From: Gammaproteobacteria bacterium UBA6968
GTDB lineage: Bacteria; Pseudomonadota; Gammaproteobacteria; Pseudomonadales; Azotimanducaceae
Length of the DNA: 18,035 nt
Direction of reading: 5' to 3'
Assembly: GCA_002450255.1 (NCBI GenBank)
Contig: DJYW01000053.1
Coordinates: 1-18,035, forward strand
This document shows positions 7,900 through 14,979 of this stretch, piece after piece. The first letter of the stretch is position 1. Each line of letters starts with the position of its first letter. The notes below the pieces were generated by a model that did no database searches, was not told the origin of the DNA, and was given only the letters and a program-made list of their open reading frames with translations. The position numbers and the translations under genes are program-made.

Positions 7900-10542
7900 A
7901 TGACACACAACCTTGTCACTTCATCGCTATGGAAAAAAACGCTGGCTTGTGCGGTTCCGTTCCTGGCGCTGAGTATCGCAAGTATTGCCGCTGCAGAAGA
8001 AGAAATGGAGACGAGCACTGCGGAAATTGAAGAGGTATTCGTAGAAGGTAAAGCAATGTCTGCAGAAATTTCCGAGATTGCGTTAGATTTATCTGAATTC
8101 GGCACACAAGTCCAAGTGATTACGAGCGAAGAGGTCGTAACTGGTGGGTTTACCAACTTCGGTGAGTTAGCTGCGGGCTTGATCCGAGGCGCCAATATTG
8201 GGTATTCCCCTGACGAAGGCGAGTTCACGATTCGCCTAGATGGCGGCTATAACCGCGACACCCTGTTGTTACTTGATGGTGTCCCAACTTACGACCGTGG
8301 CACCCCGTTAGAATCCCTTTGGCCTGCAACTATGATTGACCCGCGAATGATAGAAAGCGTAGAGGTTATGAGGGGTGGACAGAGCTTGTATTTCGGTGGT
8401 AATGCGGGTGCTGGCGTCGTAAATGTCAAGTACAAAGAGCCTGACGGTACGGTTAAAGGCGATATTGGATTTTACGTTGGTTCTTTCAAAACGAGAGAGG
8501 CGTACGGAAATATTTCTTTCCCGATTACTCCCGACGGTAAGCACAGTGGTATGGCATTCGCGCGATCTTACGAAACGGATGCGCACGAGTTGTTCGACAA
8601 AGACGAATACGTAGACACGGTGTTGGCGCTTGGCGGTCACCACGAATTCCCATACTCATACAATCTCATCGGCGCGAAATATCTTTGGCAAATCGATGAA
8701 ACCACGGAATTCCGAGCGACGGCGCAATATGCGACAGTCGACTTCCGAGATTCGTTCCCTTGGTTAACTGTCTACCAGCCTAATTTTACCGAATTCCCTT
8801 ATTACGATATCAGCTTCGAAAAAGAATTCTCTGATCGGCTATATTTCACTGCAGAAGCCTATTACATTGAACCGCAGATCCATAATATAGAGTTCGATGT
8901 TCAAACTTGTAACATACCTAGAATGCAAGATCTGCCGCAAAATGTTCAAGACATCGCCGCAGCACAGGGAATCTCAGCATTCTCAGACGCGACTGCCTAT
9001 GAGACGTTTGCAGACAGCGTCGACGGATTGGCAAGAGGTTGCGTTCTCAATCCGTATCACAACAACAGATCGCTGGCCGCAGTTGGCAGTAACAACAGCT
9101 ACTATACCGACGAAAGCAATGTGCCGTACGGAACCCAAGACAATCCCTTTCCTATTGGTGCGCCTATTGGCTATGTGATTCAATCAATCGCAAGCAATGG
9201 ATCGCGGCAGCCAACAAAAGGACTTGGTGAGCCCACTCAATTCTACGCTGGGTACACAGACTATGGCTTTAATACCCGCGCTAGGTATCGTATAAACGAT
9301 ACCTTTACTGTGGTCGGGGGAATTCAGAATACAACATATAAAGACAACTCCGATGAGGAATATGGTGTTGCTCAGGACAAGGTTGCGACCACAGGCGTAT
9401 ATGTGGATTTGCGCTTAAGCTTTCCCCAGTTACTCGATGGTCTTAATGGTTCAGTGGCTTTTCGCCATGATAAAAACGAAATGTTTGCAGATTACGATAT
9501 GGTCAAATACGGTTTTCGTTGGGACCTTGGCAGGGGTGTCTACGCGAGGGCCAGCGGCGGCAACTCTTACAGTCCTCCCACCACCAGAGAAGTAGGGTTG
9601 TACAGCGTTACATCAAATTCAGGTGGAGTTGGACAAACTACGGCTACGCTTAACCCAGATGTCGAAACCCAGCAATTTCAGGGTGTTTACTACGGTGCGG
9701 GCATAAACGGCGAAATTTTCGGCGGTACGTATAATGTTGAAGTCGGTGCATTCGACAACACCATTAGCCACGTTATCAGAAGCGACGCGATCGAGGATGT
9801 TTGTCCAAACTATGCCGTCGCCCCCGAGGACTTGAATCCCGATATCATCACACCAACGGCTTTTTGTAATAACGCTGAAAAATTAGGTCTACCGGGAACC
9901 GCTACCTCGTTTTTCAACTTAAGAGATGAACGGGACATCACGGGTACATCATTAGATATTGCATACGACTCCAATTTTTTCCAAGTGGATTTTAGCTATA
10001 CACAGGTAGAGAGCACCGAACCGAATCCGTATTACGGTAAGATGGCCATTCGCGAGGGTACAGGCGAAACATTAGACTTCGTCATACCGGGTTGGATCGG
10101 CAAATCGGAGCGTAGACAAGGCTGGGAACGACCGGAATGGATGGCTTCTTTGCTTCTCAGCTACACACCTAGCGAACGTTGGGTATTCGCACTTAACCCA
10201 CGATTCCAAGGGCCCGAATGGGGGTACGGCAGAGGCAGGATGAATTATCTCGTAGACGAGAATGATCAGGTGATATATCCACCAGAGGATTGGGGTAGTT
10301 ATACGATTTGGAATGGCTCGGTTCAGTATTATCTTGGCGAAAATCTCGAGCATAGATTCCAGTTACGTTTTGTCAACATTTTTGACGAGACAGCATACGA
10401 ACGACAGTCCTCAGCGGATCAGCGACACTCAACAGCGGCTGTCCGACGCGAGATCGGCCAGTATGATGCTGAGTACTATTATTACTATCACTGGAACACC
10501 AAGCCACGCTCTGTCTGGTTGCAGTATTCCTATAACTTCTAA
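7900..10542 (+). CDS. TonB-dependent outer-membrane receptor
   Basis: An 880-residue outer-membrane gated channel that would import a scarce, bulky solute using TonB energy. A Sec signal peptide (about residues 1-32, ending IASIAAA) is followed by a TonB-box-like EEVFVEG at 44-50. The plug domain (about 60-180) has DTLLLLDGVP, MIESVEVMRGG and GAGVVNVKYKEP. A 22-strand-type beta barrel fills the rest, ending in the aromatic YSYNF expected for outer-membrane assembly. Two cysteine-bearing loop regions lie at about 338-385 and 636-661. The ligand is unknown. It is followed by a secreted PHP phosphoesterase on the same strand and then the convergent phosphonate operon, so a phosphorus-containing ligand is a reasonable inference. 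Start is ATG at 7900 behind AAGGAG. Confidence 0.93.
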   Translation: MTHNLVTSSLWKKTLACAVPFLALSIASIAAAEEEMETSTAEIEEVFVEGKAMSAEISEIALDLSEFGTQVQVITSEEVVTGGFTNFGELAAGLIRGANIGYSPDEGEFTIRLDGGYNRDTLLLLDGVPTYDRGTPLESLWPATMIDPRMIESVEVMRGGQSLYFGGNAGAGVVNVKYKEPDGTVKGDIGFYVGSFKTREAYGNISFPITPDGKHSGMAFARSYETDAHELFDKDEYVDTVLALGGHHEFPYSYNLIGAKYLWQIDETTEFRATAQYATVDFRDSFPWLTVYQPNFTEFPYYDISFEKEFSDRLYFTAEAYYIEPQIHNIEFDVQTCNIPRMQDLPQNVQDIAAAQGISAFSDATAYETFADSVDGLARGCVLNPYHNNRSLAAVGSNNSYYTDESNVPYGTQDNPFPIGAPIGYVIQSIASNGSRQPTKGLGEPTQFYAGYTDYGFNTRARYRINDTFTVVGGIQNTTYKDNSDEEYGVAQDKVATTGVYVDLRLSFPQLLDGLNGSVAFRHDKNEMFADYDMVKYGFRWDLGRGVYARASGGNSYSPPTTREVGLYSVTSNSGGVGQTTATLNPDVETQQFQGVYYGAGINGEIFGGTYNVEVGAFDNTISHVIRSDAIEDVCPNYAVAPEDLNPDIITPTAFCNNAEKLGLPGTATSFFNLRDERDITGTSLDIAYDSNFFQVDFSYTQVESTEPNPYYGKMAIREGTGETLDFVIPGWIGKSERRQGWERPEWMASLLLSYTPSERWVFALNPRFQGPEWGYGRGRMNYLVDENDQVIYPPEDWGSYTIWNGSVQYYLGENLEHRFQLRFVNIFDETAYERQSSADQRHSTAAVRREIGQYDAEYYYYYHWNTKPRSVWLQYSYNF

Positions 10543-10550
10543 ACTGTTTC

Positions 10551-10584
10551 GCTGGCACCTGAAGCCAGGTGCCAGCTTTTTTTT
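10551..10584 (+). terminator. Strong intrinsic terminator after the TonB receptor
   Basis: A perfect 11-bp stem (GCTGGCACCTG at 10551-10561 with CAGGTGCCAGC at 10566-10576) has an AAGC loop and is followed directly by eight T residues. It begins 8 bases after the receptor stop codon and its T-tract ends 8 bases before the PHP gene start codon, so it sits between two co-directional genes and probably limits read-through. Confidence 0.93.
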
Positions 10585-10592
10585 GGTTGAAT

Positions 10593-11759
10593 ATGATGAA
10601 ATTAATCGTAACCCTTGTGTTGGCCTGTTTTACGGGATCAACATTTGCCGCCGAACCGTTGTTCGATTTTCCAAAATTGGCAGATGGTAGAGACATTGTT
10701 ACCGCCGATTTACATACCCATTCTATATTTTCCGACGGTTTAGTTTGGCCCTTAGTTCGGGTGGAAGAGGCCGTTAGGGAGGGCATAGACGTTTTAGCCG
10801 CCACAGAGCACTTGGAATATCAGCGTCACGAAGGCTTCGTTAACAGTTCTGACAAAAACGCCTCCCATTCAATCGCGGTACAGAGCGCCGAGCAAGCCAA
10901 TTTCCACGATATAATTCTAGTCAATGGTGCTGAAATTACTCGAAATTTCCCACCTGGTCACGTTAACGCGGTGTTTATTGATGACGCCAATAAACTTTTG
11001 TATCCACTTAGTCGCCAAAATTTAGACCCAGCAGAAAGAGCGATAAACCAGGAAAACGCTATGCGCGCGTTGGCCGCAGCGAAAGATCAGGACGCATTTA
11101 TTTTTTGGAATCATCCTAATTGGATCCCGCACACTCCTAACGGAATAGCCAAGCCTACGCCGATGCACGAACAACTAATTGCCGACGGCAAGCTGCACGG
11201 TATAGAGGTCGCTAATGGAACGTTGGGCGAATCCTACTCCGAAGAAGCGTTTCAAATTGCTCTCGATTTCGGATTGACAGTGTTGGCTACATCGGACATC
11301 CACGGGCTGACCGCGTGGACTCATGATGTAGGCTCTGGCGGACATCGTCCGATGACACTGGTACTAGCCAGAAGAACAAAGGATTCGGTTCGAGAAGCAC
11401 TCTTCGACGGCAATACGGTGGCATGGAATCGTGAGGATCTAATAGGGATAGAGGAGAATGTTCAGAGTGTTCTTCAGGCCTGTCTAAATATTGAGGCGCA
11501 AGAATACCTACCGAAATCTGCTGTTTTTTCAGCAATAATTAGAAACAGATGTCCGCTGCCATTTACGCTACTCAATATAAGCGAATTCACGTTTCAAAAT
11601 GGTTCCGATTTAGTTCGAGTTTTGGCTCATGATCGTTTTCCAATAGAGATAAAAACCGGAGAGAGGCTCTCGGAGTTTTTGCTTACCTTTAGAGTTCTTA
11701 ACACTCAGGTGAAACCAAGGGAAAATGCAACAATGATATTTAGCTTATCTGGTGAATAA
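10593..11759 (+). CDS. Secreted PHP-domain phosphoesterase (Sb-PDE-like)
   Basis: A 388-residue exported metal-dependent hydrolase. A Sec signal peptide (MMKLIVTLVLACFTGSTFAA, about residues 1-20) precedes a PHP domain. Its metal-site motifs are DLHTHS (H41, H43), D48, TEH (H73), NGAEIT (E114), GHVNAVF (H123), NHPNW (H174) and TSDIHG (D235, H237). PHP enzymes cleave phosphate esters with a two- or three-metal centre. The export signal and context suggest the organophosphate-diesterase branch typified by Sphingobium Sb-PDE (recalled from family knowledge, not searched). The C-terminal third (about 270-388) is unassigned. Tandem ATGs at 10593 and 10596 begin the signal peptide; an earlier in-frame GTG lies inside the terminator hairpin and is rejected. 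No good ribosome binding site precedes the gene. Confidence 0.85.
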   Translation: MMKLIVTLVLACFTGSTFAAEPLFDFPKLADGRDIVTADLHTHSIFSDGLVWPLVRVEEAVREGIDVLAATEHLEYQRHEGFVNSSDKNASHSIAVQSAEQANFHDIILVNGAEITRNFPPGHVNAVFIDDANKLLYPLSRQNLDPAERAINQENAMRALAAAKDQDAFIFWNHPNWIPHTPNGIAKPTPMHEQLIADGKLHGIEVANGTLGESYSEEAFQIALDFGLTVLATSDIHGLTAWTHDVGSGGHRPMTLVLARRTKDSVREALFDGNTVAWNREDLIGIEENVQSVLQACLNIEAQEYLPKSAVFSAIIRNRCPLPFTLLNISEFTFQNGSDLVRVLAHDRFPIEIKTGERLSEFLLTFRVLNTQVKPRENATMIFSLSGE

Positions 11760-11798
11760 GAACGGTATTTATTTAAGAGTTTAACGAAGCTGACTAGG

Positions 11799-11820
11799 CG
11801 TACTAATGCGGATTAGTACG
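11799..11820. terminator. Hairpin in the convergent gap between the PHP gene and phnZ
   Basis: A perfect 9-bp inverted repeat (CGTACTAAT and ATTAGTACG) with a GCGG loop sits 39 bases after the PHP gene stop. No T-run follows on either strand, so it is at best a weak bidirectional terminator, or an mRNA 3'-end structure. It forms a tandem with a second hairpin 12 bases further on. Confidence 0.45.
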
Positions 11821-11832
11821 ATTTGGAGAACG

Positions 11833-11851
11833 CATAACTGCTCCAGTTATG
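11833..11851. terminator. Second hairpin overlapping the phnZ stop codon
   Basis: A perfect 8-bp inverted repeat (CATAACTG and CAGTTATG) with a CTC loop spans the phnZ stop codon at 11847-11849. On the minus strand it would form at the end of the phn operon transcript. There is no T-tract, so its function as a terminator or 3'-end stabiliser is uncertain. Confidence 0.4.
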
Positions 11852-12467
11852 ACGCCTCAGCACCTTGCATTAGCGCTAACTCAAGTATCGGAAGAAAAAA
11901 AGGCAGATTAGGCGTTGGTTTTTTCGACACTTTAGCAGCGTCGTCCCAACGCCTTAATCGGAGAGATTCTCTCCAGAAGGCCCTGACTTCGAAACTCCTT
12001 AGTTGAGTTGCGGTCATGGGACCGCCTTGGAGAGCTAGGCTCAATTTTGTGTTATCCGACAGTTTTGAGTAATAACTTGGGTCGGAACCGCACAGATATC
12101 GCTTTGCTTCAACGTGTAATGCAATTGGACCTGTAATCGATTTTGACAGATACGGGCGAAGCACCCGACAAACGACGTTTTGGTGCCGAAGGTCCTTTTT
12201 CAGAAAAGAGGGAGCGGCCGCATGCTCGGATAGGAGCATGTGGCCAATGTCGTGGAGCAAAGCAGCAATAACCAACGACGAATTTGCTTTGTCACTAAGC
12301 GCGAGAGCAGCAGTTTGGAGTGCATGCTCCTTTTGCGTGACGTTAGAATCATAGCGGCTGTCACCGTAATGCTCGATAAAGTCGCAAATAACATGAGCCC
12401 TCGCGTTATGGCTTTCAGCAGAGGCAAGGTTCTGCGCTAGAGTTGCGTCTACATTTCTTCTACCCAT
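11847..12467 (-). CDS. phnZ: PhnZ-like HD-domain diiron oxygenase, cleaves the C-P bond
   Basis: A 206-residue cytoplasmic enzyme. PhnZ uses a mixed-valent diiron centre and O2 to split an alpha-hydroxyphosphonate made by PhnY, releasing phosphate and a carboxylic acid. The ligand set fits in spacing: H48 (VTQKEHALQTA), H72-D73 (AALLHDIGH), H95, H118 and D175. This parallels PhnZ H34, H58, D59, H80, H104 and D161 (numbering from memory). K122 matches the phosphonate-binding Lys four residues after the fifth ligand, and LQGGPM is also typical of the phosphonate-operon HD family. In an ungapped count, PhnZ Tyr24 and Glu27 fall on R38 and S41, so the substrate may differ from hydroxylated 2-aminoethylphosphonate. 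It starts 2 bases after the phnY stop behind GGAAAGA and is last in the operon. Confidence 0.87.
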   Translation of the reverse strand: MGRRNVDATLAQNLASAESHNARAHVICDFIEHYGDSRYDSNVTQKEHALQTAALALSDKANSSLVIAALLHDIGHMLLSEHAAAPSFLKKDLRHQNVVCRVLRPYLSKSITGPIALHVEAKRYLCGSDPSYYSKLSDNTKLSLALQGGPMTATQLRSFEVRAFWRESLRLRRWDDAAKVSKKPTPNLPFFLPILELALMQGAEAS

Positions 12468-12469
12468 AA

Positions 12470-13267
12470 TTAAATTGTCTTTCCATTGAAGTGTTGGATG
12501 GTGCTTATCAGCTTTATGTTTTCGTGCTTAGCTGCTGCTAAACGCTCGTCCCTTTGAGAGTAGTATTCCGCTCTGAGATTGCCAGAGCTCGCTGGATTAA
12601 ATGTCAGATAAAGCGCTCTTCTAGCCTCCTCACTTTTGTTTGTGGGACTGTAGTGAGGCGTATAAGAGCCAAAAAACAGTGCGTCTCTCGGATTTGTTAG
12701 CACGGGTTGCCAACGCATCGCTTCAGCGACGTTCGTCTTAAGGCATCTCCTGGAGTTAGTGGGTAAAAGACCGCACCGATGTTCGCCTTGGGCAAGAAAT
12801 AGACAACCATTTTCTAATGAAATTGGTTTGGGTGCGATCAGACACGTTATATGGAAGTCGCCGAAATTATAAGCGGCTGCGTCCTGATGGGGATCGAAGC
12901 CGCCGCCGTCTGGGTACTTGTAATTGATTTTCTCTTTAAAAAGTAGCGCGCGTTCACCGAATAGTTGCTCGACGACTCCTATCATTTTGCCGTTGAGGAT
13001 AAAGTTGTCTAGCCAACTTAATGAACCAATAAAACGTTCACTTCGCGATTTTCTTTTTGCGCCTCTAATAGCCTCATGGTAATGCAGTATTGCTTCATTA
13101 GGCGACATAGTGGTCGCTTCAATACGCTTGATGGAGTCTTCTAAATTAGTGACCTCGCCTTCGTTAAAAAGGTCAGGAACTTTCAAGTAGCCTTGACTTT
13201 GCCATGCGTTGATTTGCTCTGATGACAACGATGGCGCCGTTTTTTTTTGATCGTTAATTAGGACCAT
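12470..13267 (-). CDS. phnY: PhnY-like 2-oxoglutarate/Fe(II) dioxygenase, phosphonate alpha-hydroxylase
   Basis: A 265-residue PhyH-family oxygenase. The iron facial triad is visible as HQD (H127, D129) in DPHQDAAAY and a distal His in TPHYSPTNKS (H205), followed by Arg in ARRALYLTFN for 2-oxoglutarate. The KINYKYPDGGGFDPHQD segment is characteristic of phosphonate hydroxylases such as PhnY, PhnY* and TmpA. In the known pathway it hydroxylates the carbon next to phosphorus, and PhnZ then cleaves the product. It could act on 2-aminoethylphosphonate, methylphosphonate or trimethylaminoethylphosphonate; sequence alone does not decide. The ATG follows AAGGA and overlaps the end of phnE by 14 bases. 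A run of nine A residues lies in codons 7-10. Among PhyH proteins the pairing with PhnZ is the strongest argument for this role. Confidence 0.85.
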   Translation of the reverse strand: MVLINDQKKTAPSLSSEQINAWQSQGYLKVPDLFNEGEVTNLEDSIKRIEATTMSPNEAILHYHEAIRGAKRKSRSERFIGSLSWLDNFILNGKMIGVVEQLFGERALLFKEKINYKYPDGGGFDPHQDAAAYNFGDFHITCLIAPKPISLENGCLFLAQGEHRCGLLPTNSRRCLKTNVAEAMRWQPVLTNPRDALFFGSYTPHYSPTNKSEEARRALYLTFNPASSGNLRAEYYSQRDERLAAAKHENIKLISTIQHFNGKTI

Positions 13268-14270
13268 CGATTATCCTTGACCTAAAATGATTGCTAAGTA
13301 TTTCCATTGCGACCACACAGATAAAAATAGCAAAAACAAGGGTCGTCACATGGTCGAATTGTCCAAGATCCCAGCGGCCTTTAAGCTCCATTCCAATTCC
13401 GCCGGCACCAACAATTCCTAAAATTGCTGCTGATCTTATGTTGCGTTCAAGTATGTATTGGCTGTAGGCCACCATTTGCGGAAAAACATGGGGAACAACA
13501 GCCCAGCGCATGACATGCCAATTGGATAAGCCAAAACTCCTCAACGTTCGATAGGGCTCTGGCGGCGAGTTTTCTATGTCGTCGGCGAGGAATTTAATAA
13601 AAAACCCAGAAGAGTGGAGGCCTAGGGCAATGATGCCGGCCAAGGGACCAAAACCGAATATCAAGACCAGCAACATTGCACTGATGAGTTCGGGGACCGC
13701 CCGATTAAAAGATGCAAATATGCGTGCAAGAGTACGAACGCTCGACGAGGGCGCAAACCCCGAGGTAGCGAGTGGCGCGAACGGTAGAGCGATGAGTATC
13801 GCTAAACCTGTTCCCCAAGCAGCCATTTCAAACGTCTCGAGTACTTTGACAGTCGTGCTGTATAGATAACCAAAAGGAATGACATAGACGGTTCGCTGGC
13901 CAACAATCGGGCGATTCGGGGCGTCTAAATCGAACTCGATTGTTCTCTCTGTTTCTGTATACGCAAACTTTTTCAACCATCCTGCTTTCGACGTAGAGAA
14001 ATACTCTTGGGAGACTCTAATGTGCAGGGCGGGCGGGAATGCAGTGCGAATGAAATTGCTTAAGCCGCTGGCGCCCGATGATTTATCGCCTCGGATTGCA
14101 GTGACCAGTTCGCTGCCGCCGGTCATTAGACTCTCGGGCAAATCTAGGCGCACCGCAGACCACCCGGCGAGAAGCATTAGCAATGTGAGGCAAATGACAA
14201 TGTAGCGGCCTTCTCGCTTGCGGCTTTCATGAATGACCCTGATTGCGGACTGATAAGCTTCTGCTTGCAT
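13254..14270 (-). CDS. phnE: Phosphonate ABC transporter permease PhnE
   Basis: The inner-membrane channel subunit of the phosphonate importer, 338 residues. A first membrane segment (about 23-40) is followed by a long extracytoplasmic stretch. The conserved core has KVLETFEMAAWGTGLAILIALPFAPLA (membrane segment 2), FNRAVPELISAMLLVLIFGFGPLAGIIALG, the EAA loop EPYRTLRSFGLSNWHVMRWAVVPHVFPQ, LGIVGAGGIGMEL and a last membrane segment at about 309-325. The region between the first two membrane segments is roughly 50 residues longer than in the E. coli-type protein, so the total exceeds the usual 260-280. It starts 1 base after phnC and overlaps phnY by 14 bases. Confidence 0.9.
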   Translation of the reverse strand: MQAEAYQSAIRVIHESRKREGRYIVICLTLLMLLAGWSAVRLDLPESLMTGGSELVTAIRGDKSSGASGLSNFIRTAFPPALHIRVSQEYFSTSKAGWLKKFAYTETERTIEFDLDAPNRPIVGQRTVYVIPFGYLYSTTVKVLETFEMAAWGTGLAILIALPFAPLATSGFAPSSSVRTLARIFASFNRAVPELISAMLLVLIFGFGPLAGIIALGLHSSGFFIKFLADDIENSPPEPYRTLRSFGLSNWHVMRWAVVPHVFPQMVAYSQYILERNIRSAAILGIVGAGGIGMELKGRWDLGQFDHVTTLVFAIFICVVAMEILSNHFRSRIIDGPN

Positions 14271-14271
14271 T

Positions 14272-14979
14272 TTAATTGCAACCCAGCGGAGACGAGCGTT
14301 GAGCGCTCAGGTCTTCTAGCGAGATGACTTTTGTTGCGTACCTTTCCACCAGCGACTTTTGATGGCAGCTGAACAGCATTACGCTGTTGTGGTCTTTGGT
14401 AAACTGCACCATACGTTCGATGCAGGCCTCTGTGGTGGATGAATCTAAACTCGATGATGGTTCGTCGCCGAGCAGGATGTGTGGGTTGCGCATAAGTGCT
14501 CTCGCGATCGCCACACGTTGTTTTTGACCAACTGACAGATTGAGCACAGGTTGGGTAAAAGTCCGTTCTGGTAATCCCATTTCATTTAAAAGCGTTATGC
14601 CGCGCTCAATGTAATTAAGTGGAAAGGACCTAAAAACTGATGCAGTGAGACTCACTTGGTCTGCGATACCGCTGATAACGTTGTCAATTGCGGGTAGCCG
14701 GTCAACCAGCCCAAGCAGCTGAGGAATAAAAGATAGTTTCTTAAGATAGATGTTGGCATTGGAAGACGTAACCACCTCGCCACGCCAGAGCAGCTCTCCG
14801 GAGTCTTGCTCTAATTGTTTCGTTAGGACTTTCAATAGCGTAGTTTTGCCAGAACCGCTCGGCCCAACAAGTCCACAAATCTCGCCTGGCATCAGGTTAA
14901 AATTGATATTTGAGAGAGTGGGGGCATTTTGACCGAAGGAAACGCAGATGCCCCGGGCACCGAAACTCCCTGTATTCAT
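14272..14979 (-). CDS. phnC: Phosphonate ABC transporter ATPase PhnC
   Basis: A 235-residue cytoplasmic ATPase that energises PhnE. Walker A GPSGSGKT is at residues 39-46, the Q-loop in FIPQLLGLVDRLPAIDNV (PhnC-like, typically NLV.RL...NV), the signature LSVGQ at 148-152, Walker B HILLGDEP at 167-174, and the H-loop in VMLFSCHQKS. The ATG overlaps the phnD stop (ATGA), and a GGGGGA site sits about 7 bases upstream, inside phnD. Slightly shorter than many PhnC proteins (about 250-260 residues), but all motifs are present. Confidence 0.9.
   Translation of the reverse strand: MNTGSFGARGICVSFGQNAPTLSNINFNLMPGEICGLVGPSGSGKTTLLKVLTKQLEQDSGELLWRGEVVTSSNANIYLKKLSFIPQLLGLVDRLPAIDNVISGIADQVSLTASVFRSFPLNYIERGITLLNEMGLPERTFTQPVLNLSVGQKQRVAIARALMRNPHILLGDEPSSSLDSSTTEACIERMVQFTKDHNSVMLFSCHQKSLVERYATKVISLEDLSAQRSSPLGCN

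Noticed and set aside
10569..10592. Upstream GTG as an alternative start of the PHP phosphoesterase
   Set aside because: It lies inside the terminator stem and would put eight extra residues before a signal peptide that starts properly at the ATG pair.
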